A stretch of DNA of 26,107 nucleotides from an uncultured Anaerotruncus sp. (GTDB lineage: Bacteria; Bacillota; Clostridia; Oscillospirales; CAG-272): the NCBI GenBank assembly GCA_905210995.1, contig CAJLZE010000031.1, positions 1 through 26,107 of the forward strand, written 5' to 3'. Shown piece after piece: positions 15,355-23,842 of the stretch. Under the pieces are notes generated by a model. The model was not told the DNA's origin. It made no database searches and saw nothing but the letters and a program-made list of their open reading frames with translations. A program made the position numbers and the translations under genes. Position 1 is the first letter of the stretch. Each line of letters opens with the position of its first letter.

Positions 15355-17460
15355 TCAGGTGCGTTTGAAGCGGTGGTCAAGAGCCGATTTTTTCATTTCA
15401 AAAGCAACGGGGCGCCCGTGCGGGCAGTATGTTATGTCGGGCATTTTCATCAGGTCGTCAACAAGGCGGGTGATGTATTCTTCGGGGTACACTCTGCCGG
15501 CTTTGACCGATGCCTTACACGATGCCTGATACAGTGCCTTTTCAAAAATAAGATCATGCGTCAGCTCAACGTTTCCGGCAGAACCGGTAAGCACTCCGGC
15601 AAATGCTTCGATCATTCCGACAGCCTCGCTCTGGTCAAGTCCGTCGGGGATAGCCGTAAGCCCCACCGAGTTGCGGGATGAAGTAAATTCAAAGCCGAGC
15701 TTTTCTATTTCGGCGCGGTACTCCTCAAGAGCTGCGACCTCGCTGTTCATGAGCATGACATCGCACGGAACGGCAAGCAGCACCGTTGCACGCTCGCTGC
15801 TCTGCATGCGCCGCTTAAAACGCTCAAAATTCTGCCGCTCGTGTGCCGCGTGCTTATCTATTATCAGGCAGGTATCGCCTTTTTCAACGATTATATACGA
15901 ATTGAATATCTCGCCTACGATACGATAATCAATTCCTGTTTTTGCCGGCACGTCGCGGGAGTCCTTATCTGCCTCCGGTGCTGCCGGAGGGACCGGCACT
16001 GGCACCGTTTGAGAGACATTAAGCGATGCAGCTGCGGCACTGCCCTTCTGAGCATCTTCCCCACCGTACATTATCCGTATGATCTCAGGCTCGATATACC
16101 CCGTTCCGGGGGAAACATAGTTTTCAAACTCCGTATACTCATCGTCTATCCCTATAACGGATTCACCGCCGCGGTATTTCAGATATTCACCGTATTCTGC
16201 GGCGTTCATAGGCGCGCGTGTACCGTTAAGATAGGGTTTATCCGGTATTTCTGATTTTACAACTGCCGCAGGCTGTTCGAACGGAGCTGCGGCACCTCTC
16301 TCGACCGCGGGCTTATTTGCAGCAGCAACGTGGGCGGACGACGTGATATTCATCTGAACGCCGCGGTCCGCCGAACTGCCGACCGGTACAAATGCATCGC
16401 TGGCATGCTGAGGTGCAAACGAGACCGAGGGCATTTTCTGTCCTGCCTGAAAGCCAAGCTCTGGGCGGCGATCGTTTTCGGTCAGCGCGCGCCTTACAGC
16501 GTAGTATACGGCATCAAACACGGGACGCTCGTTAGAAAATTTCACCTCAAGCTTTGCGGGGTGAACGTTCACGTCCACAGCCTCGGGCGAAATATCTATC
16601 CTCATAACGCATCCCGGAAATTTCTCGGGCGGTATGTACGACGAATACGCCTGCTCTATTGCCGCGGATCCCGTCTTGGTCTTGATATATCTTCCGTTTA
16701 TGAAGAAATTCTCATAATTGCGGTTGGCTCTCACCTGCATCGGAGCGCATATAAAGCCGGATATTTTAATGCCCTCGCGCTCATCGCTCACCGGTATCAT
16801 ACCGTCACAGTATGCCTTGCCGAAAACTGCACGCACGGCACTGCGCAGATCACCGTTTCCCGATGTTTCAAGCTTGACCGTTCCGTCCGAAATATACGTA
16901 AAAGCAATTTCCGGGTGTGACAGTGCGGCTTTTTCGACCGTTGCGGCGACCGACATAGCCTCGGTAGCGTCCTTTTTCAGAAATTTAAGTCTTGCGGGAA
17001 CATTGGCAAAAAGATTTTCAACGATGACCGTCGTCCCATCGGAAGCACCGCGCTCGCTAAGTTCACCGTTGGCGCCGCCGTGAATCTCATATATCGCGCC
17101 CAGATCGCTGTCACGTGTTTTTGAAATTATCCTGACGTCCGAAACGGCGCATATCGCCGCCAGCGCCTCGCCGCGAAAGCCAAGCGTTCTGATACCGTTA
17201 AGGTCGGCGGCGGAATGTATCTTGCTTGTCGCATGACGTTTTACGGCAACCGGAAGATCATCGGGAGACATCCCGCATCCGTTGTCGGAGACGCGCATAA
17301 AGCTGATACCGCCACGCATTATTTCAACGGTGATCCTGTCTGCGCCCGAGTCTATAGAATTTTCAACCAGCTCCTTTATGACCGACGACGGCCTGTCGAC
17401 GACCTCGCCTGCCGCGATCAGGTTGGCGACCGCAAAACTGAGCACATTGATCTTTCCCAT
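15355..17460 (-). CDS. mutL: DNA mismatch repair endonuclease MutL
   Basis: A 701-aa MutL. The N-terminal GHKL ATPase is complete: IAAGEVVDRPSSVIKELVENSIDSGA (E33, N34), DNGCGM, RHATSKI, and GFRGEAL. VNVHPAKLEVKF marks the second domain. A linker of about 180 residues (roughly 340-520) is rich in Ala, Pro, Glu and Val and looks disordered. The C-terminal domain carries the endonuclease signature DKHAAHERQNFE (D535 to E546), SCKASVKAG and CPHGRP, so this is the nicking type found in bacteria without MutH. The gap to mutS is 20 bases. Confidence 0.97.
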   Translation of the reverse strand: MGKINVLSFAVANLIAAGEVVDRPSSVIKELVENSIDSGADRITVEIMRGGISFMRVSDNGCGMSPDDLPVAVKRHATSKIHSAADLNGIRTLGFRGEALAAICAVSDVRIISKTRDSDLGAIYEIHGGANGELSERGASDGTTVIVENLFANVPARLKFLKKDATEAMSVAATVEKAALSHPEIAFTYISDGTVKLETSGNGDLRSAVRAVFGKAYCDGMIPVSDEREGIKISGFICAPMQVRANRNYENFFINGRYIKTKTGSAAIEQAYSSYIPPEKFPGCVMRIDISPEAVDVNVHPAKLEVKFSNERPVFDAVYYAVRRALTENDRRPELGFQAGQKMPSVSFAPQHASDAFVPVGSSADRGVQMNITSSAHVAAANKPAVERGAAAPFEQPAAVVKSEIPDKPYLNGTRAPMNAAEYGEYLKYRGGESVIGIDDEYTEFENYVSPGTGYIEPEIIRIMYGGEDAQKGSAAAASLNVSQTVPVPVPPAAPEADKDSRDVPAKTGIDYRIVGEIFNSYIIVEKGDTCLIIDKHAAHERQNFERFKRRMQSSERATVLLAVPCDVMLMNSEVAALEEYRAEIEKLGFEFTSSRNSVGLTAIPDGLDQSEAVGMIEAFAGVLTGSAGNVELTHDLIFEKALYQASCKASVKAGRVYPEEYITRLVDDLMKMPDITYCPHGRPVAFEMKKSALDHRFKRT

Positions 17461-17480
17461 TGTTTACGTACCTTCCGTCA

Positions 17481-20072
17481 CTATTTCAGCTTTTTCTGAA
17501 GTTCAAACAGAAAATTCATTGCTTCAATGGGCGAAAGTGTGTTCACATCAACCGCCCGAAGGTCATCTATGACCTGTTCTCGCATACATTCTTCAAGTGA
17601 TATCGCGCCGTCGTCGCTTTCTTCTTTCTTTACATCCGACGCGGAAACGGCGCGTGATTTTGCTTCGACCGACGCCAGAACTTCCTTTGCGCGCTTTATC
17701 ACCTCATTGGGCAGACCTGCCAGCTTGGCGACTTCTATACCATAGCTGTCATCTGTCGAGCCGCGCACTATCTTGCGCAGAAAAATAACAGTGTCGCCGC
17801 GTTTGCGGGCGGCAATGTTGTAATTGACCACGCCGTCAAGCTCATCCTCAAGCACCGTAAGCTCGTGATAATGAGTGGCAAACAACGTTTTTGCACCCAC
17901 CTTGCGGCTTTGGGTATATTCTACTATGGCGCGCGCAATGCTCATTCCGTCGAATGTTGATGTGCCGCGCCCGACCTCATCATAAATGATAAGGCTGTTC
18001 TTTGTGGCGTTTTTAAGTATATTCGCCACCTCATTCATTTCAAGCATGAATGTAGACTGCCCCGATGCAAGATCGTCGGAAGCGCCGACACGCGTGAAAA
18101 CGCGGTCGGTAATGCACATATCAGCATCGGCTGCCGGCACGAAAGAACCGATCTGCGTCATGACGGCAATAAGCGCGACCTGACGCATATACGTAGATTT
18201 GCCAGCCATGTTGGGACCCGTGATTATCATCACGCGGTTCTTCTTCATGTCAAGCGAGGTGTCGTTTGGGACAAAATAGCTGTCTTTTACGAAAAGCTCG
18301 ACTACCGGGTGGCGTCCGTCCCTGATCTCGATCGCGCCGCGCACATTCAGATGCGGGCAGGTATAATTGTTTTTTGCGGCAACGGAAGCAAGAGAAACAT
18401 ACGCGTCTATCCTTGCCAGCAGCGCAGCTGCCCGCTGAAGGCGGGATGCGTTTTCGGCGACCTTGGTGCGCACCTCGGAGAACAGCTCGTATTCAAGTGA
18501 CGACAGCCTGTCTCCAGCACCGAGAACAGCCGCCTCGGTATCCTTAAGCTCCTGTGTAATGTAACGTTCGCAGTTGGCAAGCGTCTGTTTGCGTATATAG
18601 CGATCCTCGGGAACCTGCCCGACAAGCGAACGGGTAACTTCAATGTAATAGCCGAAAACACGGTTGTAACCGACGCGCAGCGACTTTATGCCTGTCGCCT
18701 CGCGCTCTTTTTCGGCGAATTTTTCTATCCAGCCCTTACCGCCGGATATTATCGAGCGCAGCCTGTCAACATCGGCATTGTAGCCGTCTACGATCATTCC
18801 GCCCTCGCGCACAAGCGCCGGCGGTGATTCAACGATCGCGTCGTTGATAAGCTTCACAATATCTTCCATGGGGTCGAGAGCACTGCATATAGCAGAAAGC
18901 TCATCGCTCTTGCATTTTGAAAGCAATTCGCAAACATCCGGCAGCACCGACAGGGTCGACGATACCGCACGCAGATCGCGTGCATTCGCAGTGCCGTAGA
19001 CTATTCGTGTAACAAGTCTTTCAATGTCAAGCACAGATTCCAAGCGCTCGCGCAGATCTTCGCGCAGCATGAAATCGTCAAAAAGCTCACCCACTGCCGC
19101 CTGACGCCGTGTGATCGCGCTTATGCTCAGCAGCGGATGTTCCACCCACTGGCGCAAAAGCCGTGCACCGGCAGCTGTGGAGGTCTTATCGAGAACTCCA
19201 AGCAGCGAACCGCGCTTTTCCTTGGCACGCATCGTTTCTGTCAGCTCAAGATTGCGTCGCGTGTTCAGGTCTATCTGCATATACTGACCGTTTTCGTATA
19301 TATTGAGCTCTTTTATATACGAAATATCGGTTTTCTGTGTTTCGGATATGTAATCAAGCAATGCACCGAGCGCGCAGATGAGTCGCCGGCGTTCGATGTC
19401 GCCCTCACGCAGTGTATCCGAAAATTGCTTTACAGCCGTCTCTTTTGCGGCTGTATAGTCGTACTTTTCCGCTTTGCCGCCGTCCAGCATGGCGCCGAGA
19501 CGCGTCTTTACAAAATCGGCAAGCTCGGGGCAAAGCTCCGGTGCCATGTTCACCAGCACCTCGCGCGGCGCGTATGTGCCGAGCTCGCTGAGAAGCGGCG
19601 GCAGATACTCTGCGTTGTCGAAGGACGTAGCAAATATCTGCGCCGTCGAAATGTCCGCAAAGCAAACTCCGGCGCCGCCCTCGTCAATAAAAACGGACGC
19701 AAGATAGTTATTTCGTGTTTCGGGCAGCATGGATGCCTCGGTGACCGTTCCGGGCGTGATTATCCTTATAACGTCGCGCTTGACCAGTCCCTTAGCGGTG
19801 GCGGGATCCTCCATCTGCTCACATATTGCTACCTTATATCCCTTTTCTATAAGTCTGGCAATATATGATTCCGCACTGTGAAAGGGGACGCCGCACATCG
19901 GGGCACGCTCGGCTTCGCCGCAGTCACGTCCTGTGAGCGTCAGCTCAAGCTCACGCGAGCCGACGATGGCGTCGTCAAAAAACATCTCGTAAAAATCGCC
20001 GAGACGGTAAAAAAGCAAATAATCCTTGTATTGATTTTTTATCTCAAAGTATTGCTCCATCATCGGAGTCAT
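17481..20072 (-). CDS. mutS: DNA mismatch repair protein MutS
   Basis: An 863-aa MutS. The mismatch-reading F-x-E motif is F27-Y28-E29 in RLGDFYEMFFDDA. Connector, lever and clamp domains follow (LNIYENGQYMQIDLNTRRNLEL, RVGYNRVFGYYIEVT). The ABC-type ATPase has Walker A GPNMAGKST (619-627), the signature-like FTRVGASDDLASGQSTFMLEM, Walker B SLIIYDEVGRGTSTFDG and the histidine switch LFATHYHEL. The C-terminus (DVNTLSPIEAMNFLFELQKKLK) matches the usual MutS end. GGAGGAA lies ten bases before the ATG. It sits between ylbF (39-base gap) and mutL. Confidence 0.98.
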   Translation of the reverse strand: MTPMMEQYFEIKNQYKDYLLFYRLGDFYEMFFDDAIVGSRELELTLTGRDCGEAERAPMCGVPFHSAESYIARLIEKGYKVAICEQMEDPATAKGLVKRDVIRIITPGTVTEASMLPETRNNYLASVFIDEGGAGVCFADISTAQIFATSFDNAEYLPPLLSELGTYAPREVLVNMAPELCPELADFVKTRLGAMLDGGKAEKYDYTAAKETAVKQFSDTLREGDIERRRLICALGALLDYISETQKTDISYIKELNIYENGQYMQIDLNTRRNLELTETMRAKEKRGSLLGVLDKTSTAAGARLLRQWVEHPLLSISAITRRQAAVGELFDDFMLREDLRERLESVLDIERLVTRIVYGTANARDLRAVSSTLSVLPDVCELLSKCKSDELSAICSALDPMEDIVKLINDAIVESPPALVREGGMIVDGYNADVDRLRSIISGGKGWIEKFAEKEREATGIKSLRVGYNRVFGYYIEVTRSLVGQVPEDRYIRKQTLANCERYITQELKDTEAAVLGAGDRLSSLEYELFSEVRTKVAENASRLQRAAALLARIDAYVSLASVAAKNNYTCPHLNVRGAIEIRDGRHPVVELFVKDSYFVPNDTSLDMKKNRVMIITGPNMAGKSTYMRQVALIAVMTQIGSFVPAADADMCITDRVFTRVGASDDLASGQSTFMLEMNEVANILKNATKNSLIIYDEVGRGTSTFDGMSIARAIVEYTQSRKVGAKTLFATHYHELTVLEDELDGVVNYNIAARKRGDTVIFLRKIVRGSTDDSYGIEVAKLAGLPNEVIKRAKEVLASVEAKSRAVSASDVKKEESDDGAISLEECMREQVIDDLRAVDVNTLSPIEAMNFLFELQKKLK

Positions 20073-20111
20073 ACGGATGTTCCTCCCTCAAACAGTATTT
20101 TTATCAGTTTA

Positions 20112-20501
20112 TCAGTGGCAGCCGCTGCAGCAGGAGCAGTCGTGAGAGCAGTCATGGTGATGATCCTCGCCAGTCACCTCAGCCATAATGGTCTCGTTGA
20201 CCTCTGCAAGTATCGCGCTGACCTTGTCCTGAGCCTCGGCAAAGGCAACATACGAGGGAGCGGTCGTGATTTCACCGGCAAGAGCCTCGAGGCGCGAGCG
20301 GATAGCACCGAGAAGAAAGTCGTTCGGTGCAGTCTTGGCGCTCTCGTCGGCAAAGGCCTTCTGTTGTACGTTGTATTCCGTCACCTTGGTCTGAAGAGCC
20401 TCGTCGGAAAGATATGCCGCCTGGGCTGCCTCATAAGCTTTCATCTCGTCGCATTCCTTTATCGCTTTTCCGATATCGTGAGCCATCTGAATAATATCCA
20501 T
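20112..20501 (-). CDS. YlbF family protein with Cys/His-rich tail
   Basis: A 129-aa helical protein: DIIQMAHDIGKAIKECDEMKAYEAAQ, then a long helix SDEALQTKVTEYNVQQKAFADE, and EALAGEITTAPSYVAFAEAQDKVSAILAEVNETIM. This is the YlbF/YmcA fold. In Bacillus, YlbF with YmcA and YaaT forms the Fe-S-containing Y-complex that directs RNase Y maturation of mRNAs and affects sporulation and competence. Here the last 17 residues (DHHHDCSHDCSCCSGCH) hold five Cys and five His, a likely metal or Fe-S site. It is the first gene of the ylbF-mutS-mutL-tgt unit; a CACGGAGAAC site precedes the ATG. Family assignment is good; the exact role is inference. Confidence 0.88.
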   Translation of the reverse strand: MDIIQMAHDIGKAIKECDEMKAYEAAQAAYLSDEALQTKVTEYNVQQKAFADESAKTAPNDFLLGAIRSRLEALAGEITTAPSYVAFAEAQDKVSAILAEVNETIMAEVTGEDHHHDCSHDCSCCSGCH

Positions 20502-20535
20502 TTTGTTCTCCGTGATAAAAAATATTTTGATCTCC

Positions 20536-20554
20536 GTTTCGCGCTGTGCGAAAC
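20536..20554 (-). promoter_or_regulatory. Small stem-loop in the ylbF leader
   Basis: GTTTCGC-GCTGT-GCGAAAC is a 7-base perfect stem with a 5-base loop, between the ylbF promoter and its ribosome site. No T-tract follows, so it is not a terminator. It may stabilise the 5' end of the mRNA. Confidence 0.4.
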
Positions 20555-20569
20555 AGTATGATTCATATT

Positions 20570-20598
20570 ATTATACCTCAAAACAAGGATTTACGCAA
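20570..20598 (-). promoter_or_regulatory. Sigma-A-type promoter for ylbF-mutS-mutL-tgt
   Basis: Reading leftward, a -35 TTGCGT (20593-20598) and a -10 TATAAT (20570-20575) are separated by 17 bases. The start codon of ylbF (20501) is about 70 bases beyond the -10. Confidence 0.65.
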
Positions 20599-20632
20599 GT
20601 ACTTATATTAAAAAATGTAGGTATAAGTTCTT
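20597..20632. promoter_or_regulatory. AT-rich inverted repeat between divergent promoters
   Basis: ACTTATA (20601-20607) pairs with TATAAGT (20622-20628), extended by AAG/CTT across one mismatch. The plus strand continues with TTTTTT (20631 onward). It touches the ylbF -35 and lies about 27 bases before the YcxB-like -35. It could be a protein-binding site or a weak stem-loop; no plus-strand gene ends here that would need a terminator. Confidence 0.35.
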
Positions 20633-20658
20633 TTTTCGTCGAAAAGCACTTTCCTCAC

Positions 20659-20687
20659 TTGACACTCGCCGCAAAATACTGTATCAT
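20659..20687 (+). promoter_or_regulatory. Sigma-A-type promoter for the YcxB-like gene
   Basis: A consensus -35 TTGACA (20659-20664) is followed after 17 bases by TATCAT (20682-20687). The ATG at 20742 is 55 bases further on. The presence of a good promoter argues that the frameshifted gene downstream is, or was until recently, expressed. Confidence 0.7.
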
Positions 20688-20741
20688 AATATATATAAGC
20701 GGTAAATAAATGATAAGCCGATCACCGCGGAACGGAGAAGC

Positions 20742-21276
20742 ATGAACATCACGGTAAACTGCACATACGACAAAAAAAGCCGTCACGGCTTTTGCCCGCT
20801 CGGGCCTGTACAAAAAAGCCGACCCGCGAAAGTGTTTTATCACTTTCATTGCGATCGTATTATTTTACATAATTGGCGCAACGATCATTGCAGTAGTCGG
20901 AGGCAATGACTCAAAAGCACTGATCCTGATAGCACTCGCCGCGCTGATCCTGTTTTTTCAGTTTTACATCTATCTTATCTTACCGCGTATAATATTCAAC
21001 GCAAGAAAAAACCTCGGCAACGTTCGTCAGACACTTACCTTTACCGACGATGAGATAATATCGCTCTCATCTTCCGATGAGCTTGAATCTACAGAAAAAA
21101 TATCATATAACATCCCGGTGAGCATTCGCGAAACCAAAAATTATGTCTTTGTCTACACCACAAAGCAGTCAGCATATATAATCGACAAATCCGGTATTTC
21201 CGATTCCGACCTTACAGATCTTCACAAGCTGTTTGCTCTCAGATTCGGTGAAAAATACACAATTCTGAATTACTGA
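20742..21276 (+). pseudogene. YcxB-like membrane protein gene, broken by one extra base in an A7 run
   Basis: No single long open frame exists here, but two frames join into one sensible protein of about 177 aa. The ATG at 20742 (GGAGAAG site just before) reads MNITVNCTYDKK and then leaves frame in the A7 run at 20772-20778. The +1 frame from 20779 continues AVTAFARSGLYKKADPRKC, two membrane helices (ITFIAIVLFYIIGATIIAVV and a second containing LIALAALILFFQFYIYLI), then a soluble domain with LTFTDDEIISL, ISYNIPVSIRETKNYVFVYT and YIIDKSGI, ending at TGA 21274-21276. This layout fits YcxB-like (PF14317-type) proteins of unknown function. The span is 535 bases, one more than a multiple of three. 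A sequencing or assembly indel, a recent mutation and slippage are all possible. In the unshifted frame the protein stops after about 54 codons. Confidence 0.78.
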
Positions 21277-21284
21277 ATCGCAAA

Positions 21285-21330
21285 ACGGCGGCGCCGAAAA
21301 AACTCGCTTTGAGTTTTCCGGCTCCGCCGT
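21285..21330. terminator. Stem-loop between convergent YcxB-like and miaB genes
   Basis: Left arm 21285-21305 (ACGGCGG...AACTC) pairs with right arm 21311-21330 (GAGTTTT...CCGCCGT) around loop GCTTT, with about two mismatches or bulges. The GC-rich base lies outermost and A/T pairs are near the loop. On the minus strand TTTTG follows; on the plus strand no clear T-tract follows. It probably serves mainly the leftward miaB transcript. Confidence 0.65.
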
Positions 21331-21354
21331 CATCATTGGCACTTTGGTCTGCCT

Positions 21355-22788
21355 TTATATTTTTTCTCCTATCAGAGCAAACGGACGCGAGTCCGTTATT
21401 TTTACGTTTACATACTCACCCGTGATGTCTCCGCCGTCGAAAAGGACGATCTTTCCGCCCTCGGTGCGTGCGGATGTGACATCGGGATCGGTCTTGCTTT
21501 TCCCGTCACAGAGAACGCGCAGCGTTTTTCCGACATACCCGGCGTTTATCTCGCCCGAAATGCGGGTCTGAAGTTCAAGCAGAGCGTTCATGCGCTCGCC
21601 TTTGACGTCATCCGGGACCTGACACTCCATTTTTGCCGCCGGAGTGCCGCCGCGCGGAGAGTATATGAAGGAATAGACCATATCGTATCTGACGCGGCTC
21701 ATTATATCGAGCGTCATGCGGAATTCCTCATCGGTCTCGCCCGGAAAACCGACGATTATGTCCGATGTAAGCACAAGATCCGGCATTTTTTCGCGTGCAT
21801 ATGCAACCGTTTCAAGGTATTTTGCGGTATCGTAGTGACGGTTCATAGCCGAAAGTACACGGTCGCTGCCAGACTGAAGCGGCAGATGCAGTTGACGGGC
21901 GACGTGCGGGTTGGCAGCCATGGCATCAATGAGCTTGTGTGACGCGTCCTTCGGGTGGCTCGTCATGAAGTGCAGCTTCCAGTCACCCTCAACATCTCCG
22001 AGACGCGTTATAAGATCCGCAAAGTCGCAGTCGAACGAACAGCCCTTGCCGTAAGAGTTCACGTTCTGACCGAGCAGTGTTATGTCTTTTACGCCATCGG
22101 CAACGAGCGTGCGCACCTCGTCGATTATCTTTTCGGGGCGGCGACTGCGTTCGCGCCCGCGGACATACGGCACGATGCAGTACGAGCAGAAATTGTTGCA
22201 GCCGTACATTATGCTCACCCATGCGCGATAAGTCGATTCGCGCCTTACGGGGATCCCCTCGGCAACAGCAGGCTCATCGTCGGGCATAAGAAAGCGCCTA
22301 GGGCCGCCCGAAAGCCGCTTCCATATAAGCTCGGGGAGCATGTAGAGCGATGATGTGCCGAAGGTGAAGTCAACATACGGATAGCTGTTTTTAAGCTGAT
22401 CCGCACGGCTCATCTGAGACACCATGCAGCCGCAGACTCCGACGATAAGTGACGGATTGCGGCGCTTTTGATGCTTTAACTGCCCTATCGACGAGAGCGC
22501 TTTTTTTTCGGCGTGCTCGCGCACTGCACAGGTATTTACAAGCACAAGGTCGGCTTTATCCGGATCGTCGGTAGGCTCGTAGCCCATATCCGAAGCAAGA
22601 CCTGCCAGAAGTTCGCTGTCGGCTTCGTTTTGCTGACAGCCGAACGTCTGCACATAAACGTGTCTTCCCGCCCCCGTGTTGTATTCGCGTACAAGAGACG
22701 CATATTTTTTTTGCGCGGCAGTCTCTTCGGCAGAAAGCTGCCTGTCGCGTGTTTTGGCTGTCATCTTTGTCTGTTCGCTGTCTGACAT
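21355..22788 (-). CDS. miaB: tRNA-2-methylthio-N6-dimethylallyladenosine synthase MiaB
   Basis: MiaB is a radical-SAM methylthiotransferase that turns i6A37 into ms2i6A37 in tRNAs reading UNN codons. At 477 aa it is of normal length. The N-terminal UPF0004 domain has the three cluster cysteines C51 (TFGCQQNEADSE), C87 (NTCAVREHAEKK) and C121 (GVCGCM). The radical-SAM cluster is C197-x3-C201-x2-C204 in YGCNNFCSYCIVPYVRGRERSR. A C-terminal TRAM domain covers about 405-477. The gap to the upstream apbE is ten bases, making it the last gene of that operon. In many Clostridia miaB directly precedes ylbF-mutS-mutL; here an opposing gene separates them. Confidence 0.97.
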   Translation of the reverse strand: MSDSEQTKMTAKTRDRQLSAEETAAQKKYASLVREYNTGAGRHVYVQTFGCQQNEADSELLAGLASDMGYEPTDDPDKADLVLVNTCAVREHAEKKALSSIGQLKHQKRRNPSLIVGVCGCMVSQMSRADQLKNSYPYVDFTFGTSSLYMLPELIWKRLSGGPRRFLMPDDEPAVAEGIPVRRESTYRAWVSIMYGCNNFCSYCIVPYVRGRERSRRPEKIIDEVRTLVADGVKDITLLGQNVNSYGKGCSFDCDFADLITRLGDVEGDWKLHFMTSHPKDASHKLIDAMAANPHVARQLHLPLQSGSDRVLSAMNRHYDTAKYLETVAYAREKMPDLVLTSDIIVGFPGETDEEFRMTLDIMSRVRYDMVYSFIYSPRGGTPAAKMECQVPDDVKGERMNALLELQTRISGEINAGYVGKTLRVLCDGKSKTDPDVTSARTEGGKIVLFDGGDITGEYVNVKITDSRPFALIGEKI

Positions 22789-22798
22789 TTGATATTCC

Positions 22799-23842
22799 TC
22801 ATTTTCCGATTATATTGAGCGCGCGTTCGCACGACAGTGTAAAGCTGTCCTCAAGCCCGGGCGTGATATAAATTTCGTTTTCATATATAAGCACCGCTTC
22901 AAACTCATATGCGGTGTCCATAGCAGCAAAATAAAGTCTCTCCGCTTCTTCCGGCGTTTCCGCAACAAAAAGAGCGGTCGAGAGCGCATCGGCTGCAGTA
23001 CCGTTTGACGATATCACCGAGACACTCAGGATAGTACCGTCCGCCGGCATACCGCTTGACGGGGCGATTATGTGGCAGTACCTATCTCCGCCTATTTCGT
23101 AGTATCTCTCATAGCCGCCGGAAACCGAAATGAATCCCGACGTGAGCTTTACCTCTGCCGCATGGCCGTTTCCGATCGGCTCGCGCAGCGCGATCGTGAA
23201 TTTTCCCGCAGGATGTTCACCGAACACTGAAATGTTACCGCCGAACGACAGAACGCCGTATCCGGCATCGGATGCCTCAAGGAATTCAAGCACCGCAGCT
23301 TCGGCAAAGCCCTTACCGATACCACCCGGATCAAGCATTATCCACGGCTCACTTTTGACGAGCATTCCGTTCGCGGAATCGTATGATATCAGCTCCATGC
23401 CGCGCTTATCCGCTGTTGAGACTATCTCGTCGCTGTCGGGGAGTCTGTCCGCAGCCTCGGCGCCGCGCCACAAAAGAGTAGACGGGTACGTTGTCGGGTC
23501 GAACATGCCGTCCGTCATGCGGTAAAGATCGAGCGCTGATTCAAAAAGCTCTCCGAGCTCGCGGCTTACCGCGCAGCCCGATCCGGACATATTGAACCGT
23601 GCGATCTCCGAGGCTCCGTTCTCGGCGGAAAGTATATTATCGTATTTCTCGATTATCCCGCGGCATTCTCCGAACAAGGCGTCGCTGTCTTTTGTACCCG
23701 CAGCGAGCTTTATCTCGATCACGGTGTCCATCGCAAAAAAAGAATCGCTTATATAATTTGCGCTCGGCGCACAAGCGCCCAGCAACAACGGCAGCAGTAC
23801 CGCAAGTGCCGCCGCAAGAGCAATTGATATGTATTTTTTCAT
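22799..23842 (-). CDS. apbE: FAD:protein FMN transferase (ApbE family) lipoprotein
   Basis: The chosen ATG overlaps the upstream gene's stop (ATGA) and gives 347 aa with a lipoprotein signal: KKYISIALAAALAVLLPLLL then lipobox LGAC with C24. The longer open frame from 24085 is rejected because it reads through the upstream gene. ApbE moves FMN from FAD to a threonine on exported flavoproteins such as RnfG/NqrC-type subunits. Motifs: FFAMDTVIEI (35-44), MLDPGGIGKGFA (169-180), LSFGGNISVFG (198-208), SVSGGYERYYEIGGDRYCHII (239-259) and the Mg-site ADALSTA with D285 and T289. The common H-I-I-D-P-x-T-G block reads HIIAPSSG, so the usual Asp is Ala260. Activity is likely but not certain. Confidence 0.92.
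   Translation of the reverse strand: MKKYISIALAAALAVLLPLLLGACAPSANYISDSFFAMDTVIEIKLAAGTKDSDALFGECRGIIEKYDNILSAENGASEIARFNMSGSGCAVSRELGELFESALDLYRMTDGMFDPTTYPSTLLWRGAEAADRLPDSDEIVSTADKRGMELISYDSANGMLVKSEPWIMLDPGGIGKGFAEAAVLEFLEASDAGYGVLSFGGNISVFGEHPAGKFTIALREPIGNGHAAEVKLTSGFISVSGGYERYYEIGGDRYCHIIAPSSGMPADGTILSVSVISSNGTAADALSTALFVAETPEEAERLYFAAMDTAYEFEAVLIYENEIYITPGLEDSFTLSCERALNIIGK

Noticed and set aside
19137..19868. 243-codon plus-strand open frame inside mutS
   Set aside because: Antisense shadow of mutS with arginine/cysteine-rich composition and no ribosome site seen.
20772..20784. Programmed -1 frameshift site at A7-G
   Set aside because: The downstream frame needs a +1 shift (or one base fewer), not the -1 shift that an A-AAA-AAG slippery site gives.
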